NCBI GenBank assembly: GCA_003133245.1 | Contig: PKWM01000005.1 | Coordinates: forward strand, 1-64,000 | Source of the DNA: Rhodoferax sp. | Lineage (GTDB): Bacteria; Pseudomonadota; Gammaproteobacteria; Burkholderiales; Burkholderiaceae_C | DNA length: 64,000 bases | Reading direction: 5' to 3' | Part shown: positions 53,609 through 63,148 of the stretch, in pieces | Layout of the letters: each line of letters starts with the position of its first letter | How positions within the stretch are numbered: the stretch's first letter is position 1 | The notes under the pieces: model-generated | The model's input: only the letters and a program-made list of their open reading frames with translations | Databases searched by the model: none | Told to the model about the DNA's origin: nothing | Program-made: the position numbers and the translations under genes

Positions 53609-54796
53609 ATGCACACTGCGACTCCGATTCAATTCTTCCCTGTCTCCACCAATACCGAAACTCAAGCCCCATATCCCAGCCCGATAGTCGGCGGTCGGGT
53701 CGAACTGCAGTTACTCACCACCCTCAAATGCAACCTCAAATGCAGCTACTGTTCGCTCGGTGTGGGCGAGGTGCTCGGCTCCCAGATCGAGGTTGAATAC
53801 GACATCGAGCAGCTCAGCGCCTTCATCGACACACAACTCAAGGGCAAAGAGGTTTATGTCACGTTTTACGGGGGCGAGCCGACCCTGAACAAACCGCTGA
53901 TGCTGGCGGTGATGCAGCGTTTTCCGGGCTTTCGCTTTCAACTGCAAACCAACGCGACGCTGATCGACGATCTGCCCGACTGGGCCCTGGGCCGGTTGTC
54001 CAATGTGCTCGCTTCGATTGACGGCGGCCAGGCCACTACCGACGCTTACCGCGGCCGCGGCATTTACCGCCAGGTTATCAAGAACCTCAAAGAAGTGCGC
54101 GCAAAAGTTGGTGGCTCTATTACCGCCCGCGTCACCTGGGGCAATCCTGACACCAGTTTTGAAGAACTTGATCTGCTGGTTGGGGAAGGTACCCCGTTTG
54201 ACTACCTGTACTGGCAGTTTGTGGCCGACGCGCAGTACGGCGGCGACTCGCTCGCCAAACGCCAGGCGGTGCTAGTGCAAATGATAGCCAAGTTTTTTTC
54301 CCGCACCGATGTCTTGTACCCGCTGATTCCGCTGATGGGCATGGTGCGCAACAAGCTGTTCCCCAGCCGCGCCCAGGAACTGTACGCGGGTCGCACCCAG
54401 TGCCGGGTCTCGACGCACCTGCTCAATGTGATGCCCAGCGGCGAGATTTTCCCTTGCCCGGACATGCTGTACGTGCCGCACATGAAAATGGGTGATGTCA
54501 AGGGCAATTGGCTCAAGGCCAGTCCGCTGCAGCTCACATCGGCCATGCCGTGCCAAGCCTGCGAAGCTTATGCGTGGTGCCGTGGCAATTGCCTGAAAAA
54601 CCTGTACAACGGTTATGTCAAGCAGGACGCGCCCTACCGCACCGAAGTGGTTGAGCCGATTTGCGAGTTGATCCGTTTCATGGGCCGCGAGATCGACCAG
54701 CACCAGCCGCAGACCTGGTTTGATCAGACCACGCCGCCCGTGCGCAAGCTCCTGCTGGAGTGCGAGGTTTATGAATACGTTGAAGTGATGCCCTGA
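53609..54796 (+). CDS. Radical SAM protein with SPASM-type C-terminal cysteine cluster
   Basis: CNLKCSYCS SAM/Fe-S motif; YGGEPTLN; C-terminal CRVSTHLLNVMPSGEIFPCPDM ... CQACEAYAWCRGNCLKN. Confidence 0.88.
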   Translation: MHTATPIQFFPVSTNTETQAPYPSPIVGGRVELQLLTTLKCNLKCSYCSLGVGEVLGSQIEVEYDIEQLSAFIDTQLKGKEVYVTFYGGEPTLNKPLMLAVMQRFPGFRFQLQTNATLIDDLPDWALGRLSNVLASIDGGQATTDAYRGRGIYRQVIKNLKEVRAKVGGSITARVTWGNPDTSFEELDLLVGEGTPFDYLYWQFVADAQYGGDSLAKRQAVLVQMIAKFFSRTDVLYPLIPLMGMVRNKLFPSRAQELYAGRTQCRVSTHLLNVMPSGEIFPCPDMLYVPHMKMGDVKGNWLKASPLQLTSAMPCQACEAYAWCRGNCLKNLYNGYVKQDAPYRTEVVEPICELIRFMGREIDQHQPQTWFDQTTPPVRKLLLECEVYEYVEVMP

Positions 54797-54810
54797 AGCA
54801 GGCTGTCTAA

Positions 54811-54887
<77 letters not shown>

Positions 54888-54969
54888 ACGAGCCAGTATT
54901 GTAACGGCTCGCAGCGGCGCCGCTTACGCTGTGAAAGCATCGTTTTCGCCGGTCGTTTACCATCAAGCC

Positions 54970-55770
54970 ATGTCGTCTCAAACTCCAGCGCTGGTGTGGC
55001 TAGAGCCAGGCCAGGACTTTCCCCCTGCCAGTCAGGCCTGGGGTGAAGGTTCGCCCGCACCGGGGCTGCTGGCGGGCGGTGGCATGCTCGATGTGGCCTC
55101 CTTGCGCCGGGCCTACAGCCGAGGTATTTTTCCCTGGTACAGCGCGGGCCAGCCGATCCTGTGGTGGAGTCCTGATCCGAGAATGGTGCTCGACGTTTCA
55201 AAATTTCGCATCCACTCGTCGTTTAAAAAAACATTGCAAAAATTTCGTCAAACGCCAGGTTGCGAAATTCGAATGGACTGTGCCTTTGCACAAGTCATAG
55301 AGGCTTGCTCAAGCGGCCCCCGCACGGGACAGACGGGCACCTGGATCGTGCCGGACATGAGGGTCGCCTACAACGATCTGCACCGAGCCGGCCTGGCCCA
55401 CAGCGTGGAGACCTGGGCCAATGGCCAACTGGTCGGTGGCTTGTACTGCGTAGCGCTCGGGAAGGCAGTGTTTGGTGAATCGATGTTCAGCCGAGCCAGC
55501 CAGACCTCGAAAATTGCTTTGGCTGCATTGGTGGCTTTTTGTTGTCACCATGGGATCGCGCAGATCGATTGCCAGCAAAACACGCCACACCTGGCCTCCT
55601 TGGGCGCTGCTGAAATTTCCCGCGAAGTGTTTTTGCCGCGGGTGGCGCTCGGGCTGACGCAAACCGAACCAATCTGGCAGTTTGACCCCGGTTATTGGCA
55701 AACACTGCTGGCATTCAAAGCCGGTTCAAAACCTTCATCATGCAGTCTTGAATTTCACCAGATAAAATAA
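54970..55770 (+). CDS. aat: Leucyl/phenylalanyl-tRNA--protein transferase
   Basis: LLAGGGMLDVASLRRAYSRGIFPWYSAGQPILWWSPDPRMVL; GGLYCVALGKAVFGESMFS. Confidence 0.95.
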   Translation: MSSQTPALVWLEPGQDFPPASQAWGEGSPAPGLLAGGGMLDVASLRRAYSRGIFPWYSAGQPILWWSPDPRMVLDVSKFRIHSSFKKTLQKFRQTPGCEIRMDCAFAQVIEACSSGPRTGQTGTWIVPDMRVAYNDLHRAGLAHSVETWANGQLVGGLYCVALGKAVFGESMFSRASQTSKIALAALVAFCCHHGIAQIDCQQNTPHLASLGAAEISREVFLPRVALGLTQTEPIWQFDPGYWQTLLAFKAGSKPSSCSLEFHQIK

Positions 55771-55794
55771 CGAAAATACAGTTCAGGAGGATTC

Positions 55795-56589
55795 ATGCGA
55801 AAGATAGATTCCAATGTGACCATCACACCAACCGTTCAAGTGATTGAGCGAATGTTTGCCATCGTGGACGTTCTGGCGTCGCGGGAAGAAGCAGTCTCAC
55901 TTAAAGAAATCAGTCAGAAAACGGGTCTGCACCCTTCCACCACGCACCGTTTATTGAACGATCTGGCCACCGGTCGTTTTGTTGATCGCCCGCAGGCTGG
56001 CAGCTATCGTTTGGGTATGCGTTTGCTGGAACTGGGCAACCTGGTCAAAAACCGTCTGAACGTTCGCGATGCGGCGTTGGCACCGATGCGCGAACTGCAT
56101 AAATTGATCCAGCAACCCGTCAATTTAAGCCTGCGCCAGGGAGACGAGATTGTCTATATCGAGCGCACTTACAGCGAGCGCTCAGGCATGCAGGTGGTGC
56201 GTGCCATCGGTGGGCGGGCACCCCTGCACTTGACCTCGGTGGGTAAATTGTTCCTGGCGGTGGAAGAGCCGCAGCGGGTGCGGGCCTACGCCACGCGCAC
56301 TGGCCTGAGTGGCCACACCAAAAACAGCCTGACCCAATTGCCTGCGTTGGAGCGCGAGCTCGCCAAGGTGCGCCAATGCGGCATTGCGCGCGACAATGAA
56401 GAGCTTGAGTTGGGTGTGCGTTGCATGGCAGCGGGCATTTACGACGACCAGGGCACTTTGGTTGCAGGCTTGTCAATTTCTGCACCAGCCCTGCGTCTGG
56501 AAGAAGAATGGTTGCCCAAACTTCAGGCTACCACTCGTGAAATATCGACCATTTTGGGTTACGAGCCGACGAATGAGTCGCAGGCTTGA
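55795..56589 (+). CDS. IclR family transcriptional regulator
   Basis: N-terminal wHTH VSLKEISQKTGLHPSTTHRLLNDLATGRFV; IclR effector domain. Confidence 0.92.
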   Translation: MRKIDSNVTITPTVQVIERMFAIVDVLASREEAVSLKEISQKTGLHPSTTHRLLNDLATGRFVDRPQAGSYRLGMRLLELGNLVKNRLNVRDAALAPMRELHKLIQQPVNLSLRQGDEIVYIERTYSERSGMQVVRAIGGRAPLHLTSVGKLFLAVEEPQRVRAYATRTGLSGHTKNSLTQLPALERELAKVRQCGIARDNEELELGVRCMAAGIYDDQGTLVAGLSISAPALRLEEEWLPKLQATTREISTILGYEPTNESQA

Positions 56590-56615
56590 ACCCGAACCAG
56601 TGCTTCAGCCTAGGT

Positions 56616-57677
56616 TCAACCCTCGACCCTGGCAGCGATCGGCAGATTGTCAGTGTTCGGCCGCGCCAACGGAATGACGCGAAACCTTGCGGGAGTTGAT
56701 TCGACCCAGTGCCGAACCCGCTGCGCATCGGCCAAACGAGTCAAATTGCCAGCGGAATCCAGAAACACCATGATCAGCCTGCGCCCCGCTACCTTGGTCT
56801 GCATGACCAGGCCGTGGCCAGCTTCGGCAATATAGCCGGTCTTTTGCAAGCCAATATCCCATGCTGGGTTTTTCACCAAACGGTTGGTGTTGTTGTATTG
56901 AAGCATTCGTTTGCCGACTGCGACCTGGTAATCGGGTGAGGTGGTTAATTTACGCAAGAGCGGGTCACCATAGGCGACCTCGACCAACTTAGCCAAGTCA
57001 CGTGCACTCGAGTGATTTTTACTGGAGAGTCCGGTCGGCTCAACATAATTGGTGTCGTTCATGCCAATCTGTTTAGCCTTGGCATTCATCAGGCCGACAA
57101 AGACCGGCAAGCCACCCGGATAACTGCGTGCCAATGCATGCGCTGCGCGGTTTTCGCTGGACATCAAAGCCAGGTGCATCAGCTCGCCGCGACTGAGCTC
57201 GGTGCCCACCTGCAATCGCGATGAACTGTTTTTTATGGTATCCACATCAGCTTGTGAAATAGTGATGTGTTCATTCATGGGTAACTGCGCTTCACTCAGA
57301 ACCAAACCCGTCATCAATTTGGTCAGCGAAGCAATCGGCAAAACCGCTTGATCATTCTTGCTGAACAAAACTTCATTGGTCTCCTGGTCTATCACCAGCG
57401 CCGCACTTGATTTCAATTTAAGGGCGTCAGGGGTGCCATGCAAACCTGCGATCTGCCCAAAAGAGAGGACTGCCGGGACGACTTGGGTACGAACGCGGGT
57501 CTGAATAATTGATTTACGTCTGCTTACGGATACGGTTCTGGAGACTTTTCGTTTCGCAACCGACTGATGCCTGGGCGTCTTGGCGATCTCATGTTTATGC
57601 TGAGCGACAGCGGCTTGCGGCAGCGAGACGGCGACCAGAAAAGCCGCCAAGCCGATGAAAGAAAGCAATTTACGCAC
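56616..57677 (-). CDS. pbpG: D-alanyl-D-alanine endopeptidase (penicillin-binding protein 7 type)
   Basis: LPIASLTKLMTGLV (SxxK), SSENRAAHALA (SxN-like), QKTGYIAEAGHGLVM (KTG). Confidence 0.92.
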   Translation of the reverse strand: MRKLLSFIGLAAFLVAVSLPQAAVAQHKHEIAKTPRHQSVAKRKVSRTVSVSRRKSIIQTRVRTQVVPAVLSFGQIAGLHGTPDALKLKSSAALVIDQETNEVLFSKNDQAVLPIASLTKLMTGLVLSEAQLPMNEHITISQADVDTIKNSSSRLQVGTELSRGELMHLALMSSENRAAHALARSYPGGLPVFVGLMNAKAKQIGMNDTNYVEPTGLSSKNHSSARDLAKLVEVAYGDPLLRKLTTSPDYQVAVGKRMLQYNNTNRLVKNPAWDIGLQKTGYIAEAGHGLVMQTKVAGRRLIMVFLDSAGNLTRLADAQRVRHWVESTPARFRVIPLARPNTDNLPIAARVEG

Positions 57678-57808
57678 GTGTCTCCAAACAAAATGAGTGG
57701 GAAAAACCGCAAACAGAATTTTGATTTGTTTTTCGATGAGCCGAGTTTATACAGAAAGTAGCGCTGTATCAACTAGTTGCGCCACTTTCTTAAACAACTA
57801 CCGGAAAC

Positions 57809-59347
57809 CTATCCTTGCGCTGCCACCCGATCAGCTTTGCTGTGCAAATGGTTGAGCGCACTCAAGTAGGCTTTGGCCGAGGCCACGATGATGTCGGGGT
57901 CGCTGCCGACACCGTTGACGACGCGGCCACCGTGTTGCAAGCGCACCGTCACTTCGCCCTGGCTCTCGGTTGAGCCGCTGATGGCGTTGACCGAGTAGAG
58001 CACCATCTCGGCACCGCTCTTCACGTGTGACTCGATGGCTTTAAGCGAAGCGTCCACCGGACCGTCACCGTCGGAGGAGCCTTTGACCTCCTTGCCAGCG
58101 ACGGTGAAGACAATACTGGCCTGCGGCCGCTCACCAGTTTCGCTGTGTTGCGAGAGCGAAACAAAGCCGTATTGCTCTTTGTCGCGCGAGATGCTGCCGT
58201 CGCCCACCAGTGCCAGAATGTCCTCGTCAAAAATATCGCTCTTGCGATCAGCGAGCTCTTTGAAGCGGGCAAAAGCGGCGTTGATGTCAGCCTCGCTTTC
58301 CAGTTGCGCTCCCAATTCCTGCAAGCGCTGCTTGAAAGCATTGCGCCCGCTGTGTTTGCTCAGCACCAGTTTGTTGGCGCTCCAGCCAACATCTTCAGCG
58401 CGCATGATTTCGTAGGTGTCACGCGCCTTCAAAATGCCGTCCTGGTGGATCCCTGCGGCGTGGGCAAAGGCGTTGGCTCCTACGATTGCTTTGTTGGGTT
58501 GCACCACAAAACCGGTGATCTGGCTGACCATGCGACTGGCCGCCAGAATATGTTGGGTGTCAATCCCCATATCAAGCTTGAAATAGTCACGCCGTGTTTT
58601 GATTGCCATGACGACTTCTTCGAGACTACAGTTGCCAGCGCGTTCACCCAAACCGTTGATGGTGCATTCCACCTGACGGGCACCGCCAATTTTCACACCG
58701 GCCAGCGAATTGGCCACCGCCATGCCCAGATCGTTATGGCAATGCACCGACCAGATCGCCTGGTCCGAATTGGGCACGCGTTGACGCAAAGTCTTGATAA
58801 AGTCGCCAAACAGCTCGGGAATAGCGTAACCCACCGTGTCGGGCACGTTGATGGTGGTGGCACCGTCCTTGATCACGGCCTCGATGACGCGGCACAAAAA
58901 GTCCACATCACTGCGGTAAGCGTCCTCGGGGCTGAATTCCACATCGGCCACTAGGTTGCGCGCAAAGCGCACTGCCAGGCGCGCTTGCTCAAAAACCTGG
59001 TCGGGTGTCATGCGCAGTTTTTTCTCCATGTGCAGCGCTGAGGTTGCAATGAAGGTGTGAATGCGGCTGTGCGCAGCGCCTTTGAGCGCCTCGGCAGCGC
59101 GCGAAATATCCCGATCATTGGCGCGTGAGAGCGAACAGACGGTGGCATCCTTAATGGCATTTGCAACGCCTTGCACGGCCTCGAAGTCGCCGTTGGAACT
59201 GGCGGCAAAACCGGCTTCGATGACATCGACCCTCAGACGCTCCAGTTGACGTGCAATACGCAGCTTTTCATCCTTGTTCATCGACGCGCCGGGTGACTGT
59301 TCGCCGTCACGCAAGGTGGTATCAAAAATAATCAACTTGTCAGACAT
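57809..59347 (-). CDS. leuA: 2-isopropylmalate synthase
   Basis: [48 protein letters not shown]-terminal LeuA allosteric domain. Confidence 0.96.
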   Translation of the reverse strand: MSDKLIIFDTTLRDGEQSPGASMNKDEKLRIARQLERLRVDVIEAGFAASSNGDFEAVQGVANAIKDATVCSLSRANDRDISRAAEALKGAAHSRIHTFIATSALHMEKKLRMTPDQVFEQARLAVRFARNLVADVEFSPEDAYRSDVDFLCRVIEAVIKDGATTINVPDTVGYAIPELFGDFIKTLRQRVPNSDQAIWSVHCHNDLGMAVANSLAGVKIGGARQVECTINGLGERAGNCSLEEVVMAIKTRRDYFKLDMGIDTQHILAASRMVSQITGFVVQPNKAIVGANAFAHAAGIHQDGILKARDTYEIMRAEDVGWSANKLVLSKHSGRNAFKQRLQELGAQLESEADINAAFARFKELADRKSDIFDEDILALVGDGSISRDKEQYGFVSLSQHSETGERPQASIVFTVAGKEVKGSSDGDGPVDASLKAIESHVKSGAEMVLYSVNAISGSTESQGEVTVRLQHGGRVVNGVGSDPDIIVASAKAYLSALNHLHSKADRVAAQG

Positions 59348-59395
59348 CTGTGTTCTCCTGATTTCATGAAAAACGGCCGGCAAAAAAGGTGGCCC

Positions 59396-59433
59396 AAAAA
59401 ACAAAAAGCCCGCTGCGAAAGGCACACGGGCTT
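59396..59433 (-). terminator. Attenuator-type terminator in leuA 5' leader
   Basis: Minus strand: aagcccg-tg-tgc-ctttc-gca-g-cgggctt-tttgttttt; GC stem plus T tract located between leader peptide and leuA. Confidence 0.8.
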
Positions 59434-59456
59434 GGGATCGGGTTTTAGCGCGTGCG

Positions 59457-59510
59457 CTACCGTCTCCGCCCGTCAGGCGATAGCAGTAGTGCTAGCAGCA
59501 TCATTTCCAT
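59457..59510 (-). CDS. leuL: Putative leu leader peptide [17 protein letters not shown]
   Basis: Short ORF with 5 Leu codons in 6 (CTG CTA GCA CTA CTG CTA), upstream of a terminator and leuA. Confidence 0.75.
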   Translation of the reverse strand: MEMMLLALLLSPDGRRR

Positions 59511-59628
59511 GGGTTCAATGTACCACAGGTTCGAGTGGATGAGTCAAGTTATCATGACCCCCTGTTTGTTGGTTTGCCCGGCAACGCTTAATCTCGCTTA
59601 CACCCAGATTTAAACTGTTCTGATTCCT

Positions 59629-62600
59629 GTGCGCCTCAATTCAATCAAGTTATCCGGTTTCAAGTCATTTGTTGATCCAACCACTTTCATGCTGCCGGGG
59701 CAATTGGTGGGGGTGGTTGGCCCCAATGGCTGCGGCAAATCCAACATCATGGATGCAGTGCGCTGGGTGCTGGGGGAGAGCAAGGCCTCGGAACTGCGCG
59801 GCGAGTCGATGCAGGACGTTATTTTCAACGGCACCACCACGCGTAAACCGGCCAGCCGCGCCAGCGTGGAACTGGTGTTTGACAACGCCGACCACCGGGC
59901 CGGTGGCCAGTGGAGCCAGTTTGAGGAGATTGCCGTCAAGCGCGTGCTCACGCGCGACGGCGCCAGCAGCTACTACATCAACAACCAGCCGGTGCGTCGG
60001 CGTGACGTGCAGGACGTTTTTTTGGGCACCGGTCTGGGGCCACGTGCTTACGCCATCATTGGACAGGGCACGATCAGCCGCATCATCGAGTCGCGACCGG
60101 AAGAGTTGCGCTTGTTTCTGGAAGAAGCCGCCGGGGTTTCCAAATACAAGGAGCGCCGCCGTGAAACCGAAAATCGCCTCGGTGATACGCGTGAAAACCT
60201 GACACGGGTTGAAGACATATTGCGCGAACTCAATGCCAATCTGGAGAAACTTGAAAAACAAGCTGAAGTGGCCCAGCAGTACAACGCTCTGACGACCGAT
60301 GTCACGCTCAAACAGCAGCAGCTCTGGTTTTTGAAGCGCGCCGAGTCCGAGGCCGACCAGGTCCGGATTCAGTCAGAGGCGCAGGGCGCGGTCAATCAGC
60401 TGGAGCGTCGGCTGGCTGATTTGCGTCACATCCAGGCCGAGTTGGAGACGGTGCGCCAGGCCCACTACGCTGCTGGTGATCAGGTCAACCAGACGCAGGG
60501 TTTGCTTTATGAGGCCAGTGCCGAAGTCGGGCGCCTGGAGGCCGAGATCCGCTTTGTGGTGGAAGGTCGTCTGCGCGTTGAGCAGCGTCTGGCCACACTC
60601 AAAGCGCAAATTAATCAATGGGTCGGTCAAGGCGAGGCAGCCCGGATAGAAATCGAAAGTTTGACGGAGCTGACCCTGGCGGGCAACGAAAAATCAGAAC
60701 TGTTCGCGACCCAGGTCGAACATCAGGCGCAGCAGTTGCCCGAACTTGAAGAAGCACTGCGGCTGACGCAGACTAACGCCAGCACGCAGCGTGCCAGCGT
60801 GGCGCAGGTGCACCAACAAATTGGAGTACTGGCGGCCGAGCAACGCAACATCGAGGAGCAAATGCGCCAGCTCGGCGGCCGACGCGAACGTTTGAGTGCA
60901 GACCACCAGGCATTGGTGGCTCCCGATGAAGCAAAGTTGGCCGTGTTGCAAAGTCAACTGGCGCAGGCGAGCGCGAGCGCCAAATCGGCCGAGGCCACCC
61001 TGCATGCGTTGCAGGACGCCGTGCCACAACTTGATCAGAGTCGGCGTCAGCAACAACAAGCGGTCAACACTGAAGCGGCCCGCCAAGCTGATTTATCGGC
61101 GCGGCTGGATGCCCTCAAAACTTTGCAGGAAAAAGTTAAAACCGACGGCAAGCTGCGCCCCTGGCTGGCCAAACACGGGCTTGACGGTTTGGCCGGTTTG
61201 TGGAGCCGCATTCACATTGAGCCGGGCTGGGAAAATGCGCTTGAAGGCGCTTTGCGCGAGCGCCTGGGCGCACTCGAAGTGTCGCGCCTGGAGTTGGTCC
61301 ATTCCTTTGCCAATGATGCCCCACCGGCCAAGTTGGCGTTTTACAGCCCGCCGTTGGCGGCGTTGCCTTTGCGGCCAGCGTCAATGACGCGTTTGTCAGA
61401 TTTGTTGCGCTTGAACGACGTCGGTCAAAAAACCGTGCTGCTGGATTGGTTGCAAGGTTGTTATACGGCCAGCAGTTTGGAAGAGGCGCTGGCCAAACGC
61501 AGTGAGCTGCAGCCGGGCGAGCTGATTTTTGTCAAATCCGGCCACGCCGTTGGGCCGTACAGCGTGAGCTTTTATGCGGGCGACTCGGAGCAGGCCGGTT
61601 TGCTGGCGCGCGCCCATGAAATTGAGAATTTGCACAAGCAGCTCAGAGCGCAGGTTTTGATCAGCGATGAAACACGCTCGGCGCTGGTGCGCGCCGAGAC
61701 GGCTTATGCCGAGGCGTCGCAGCGGCTGATCGAATTGCGTCGTGAGGCTACTCAAAGCAGCAGTCGCTTTCATGAATTACAGGTTGAAACGCTGCGACTG
61801 ACCCAATTGGCCGAGCAGGTGCGCTCCCGAAGCGCGCAAATTAGCGCTGATCTGGCTGAACTCGAAGCCCAACTGGGCGACCTGGCGCAGCGTCGTGACA
61901 CCGCCGAGGTCCGCTTTGAAGAGCTTGATCTGCAGTTGGCCGATAAGCAGGAGCGCCAGCTTGAGCTTGATGAGATGGTGATCGCGGCCGAGCGTCAATT
62001 GGGGCAGGCCAGAGAGCAGCAACGCAGTCTGGAGCGCCAGGCGCAAGAAGCCAGTTTTGCCATGCGCAGCCTCGATGCGCGCCGCGCCGAGTTGTTGCGC
62101 TCGCTAGAGACTGCAGCGCAGCAAGCCGATTCGGTCAGAGCTGAAACTCAAAGAGCGCAGGACGAATTGGCGCACCTGAACGACGCCGCAGCGCAGGGCG
62201 GCCTGCAGGACGCCCTGGCGCTCAAGCTTGAGCGCGAGCGTTTACTCGGCGAGAAACGCAGCCAGTACGACGACCTGACCGGCAAGTTGCGCGCCAGCGA
62301 TGAGCTTCGTTTGCAGTTGGAGTACGAGCTTGACCCTTTGCGTCAACGCATTACCGAATTTCAGCTCAAGGAGCAGGCCGCGCGACTGGGTCTGGAGCAA
62401 TACCAGCAATTGCTCGCCGATGCGCAGGCTGATTTGCCGGCATTGGCCGAGTCCGTCGCCCAGGGTAGGGTGCGTCTGGCCGGCCTGCAAGGCGAGATTG
62501 ATCGCCTGCACCGCGACATTGCCGCCTTGGGCGCGGTCAACCTGGCTGCGCTCGACGAGCTGACAGTGGCGCTTGAGCGCAAGAATTTTCTCGCTGCGCA

Positions 62601-63144
62601 GTCGGCTGACTTGAACGAAGCGATGACGACGCTGGAAGATGCCATCAAGAAGATTGACGTGGAAACCCGCGCGCTGCTGGCGGGCACATTTAAAACCGTT
62701 AATGAGCATTTTGGCAAGATGTTCCCTGAACTGTTTGGTGGTGGCCATGCGCAACTGGTCATCACCGGCGAAGAGATTCTTGACTCCGGCGTACAAGTGA
62801 TTGCGCAGCCGCCGGGTAAAAAGAACCAAACCATTCATCTGCTCTCGGGGGGCGAAAAAGCACTGACTGCGATTGCCCTGGTGTTTGCAATTTTCCAGCT
62901 CAACCCGGCACCTTTTTGCCTGCTCGATGAAGTTGATGCACCGCTGGACGATGCCAATACCGAGCGCTATGCCAAGCTGGTTTTGAGCATGAGTCGGGAG
63001 ACCCAATTTTTGTTCATCAGCCATAACAAAATTGCCATGGAAATGGCACAGCAGTTGATCGGCGTGACGATGCAAGAGCAGGGCGTATCGCGTATTGTTG
63101 TGGTGGACATGGATACGGCTCTGTCCTTGGCGCAAGAGGTTTGA
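59629..63144 (+). CDS. smc: Chromosome segregation protein SMC
   Basis: GTG start; VGPNGCGKSNIMDAVRWVLGE; long coiled coils; LLSGGEKALTAIALVFAIF; LLDEVDAPLDDANTERY. Confidence 0.97.
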   Translation: MRLNSIKLSGFKSFVDPTTFMLPGQLVGVVGPNGCGKSNIMDAVRWVLGESKASELRGESMQDVIFNGTTTRKPASRASVELVFDNADHRAGGQWSQFEEIAVKRVLTRDGASSYYINNQPVRRRDVQDVFLGTGLGPRAYAIIGQGTISRIIESRPEELRLFLEEAAGVSKYKERRRETENRLGDTRENLTRVEDILRELNANLEKLEKQAEVAQQYNALTTDVTLKQQQLWFLKRAESEADQVRIQSEAQGAVNQLERRLADLRHIQAELETVRQAHYAAGDQVNQTQGLLYEASAEVGRLEAEIRFVVEGRLRVEQRLATLKAQINQWVGQGEAARIEIESLTELTLAGNEKSELFATQVEHQAQQLPELEEALRLTQTNASTQRASVAQVHQQIGVLAAEQRNIEEQMRQLGGRRERLSADHQALVAPDEAKLAVLQSQLAQASASAKSAEATLHALQDAVPQLDQSRRQQQQAVNTEAARQADLSARLDALKTLQEKVKTDGKLRPWLAKHGLDGLAGLWSRIHIEPGWENALEGALRERLGALEVSRLELVHSFANDAPPAKLAFYSPPLAALPLRPASMTRLSDLLRLNDVGQKTVLLDWLQGCYTASSLEEALAKRSELQPGELIFVKSGHAVGPYSVSFYAGDSEQAGLLARAHEIENLHKQLRAQVLISDETRSALVRAETAYAEASQRLIELRREATQSSSRFHELQVETLRLTQLAEQVRSRSAQISADLAELEAQLGDLAQRRDTAEVRFEELDLQLADKQERQLELDEMVIAAERQLGQAREQQRSLERQAQEASFAMRSLDARRAELLRSLETAAQQADSVRAETQRAQDELAHLNDAAAQGGLQDALALKLERERLLGEKRSQYDDLTGKLRASDELRLQLEYELDPLRQRITEFQLKEQAARLGLEQYQQLLADAQADLPALAESVAQGRVRLAGLQGEIDRLHRDIAALGAVNLAALDELTVALERKNFLAAQSADLNEAMTTLEDAIKKIDVETRALLAGTFKTVNEHFGKMFPELFGGGHAQLVITGEEILDSGVQVIAQPPGKKNQTIHLLSGGEKALTAIALVFAIFQLNPAPFCLLDEVDAPLDDANTERYAKLVLSMSRETQFLFISHNKIAMEMAQQLIGVTMQEQGVSRIVVVDMDTALSLAQEV

Positions 63145-63148
63145 TCCT

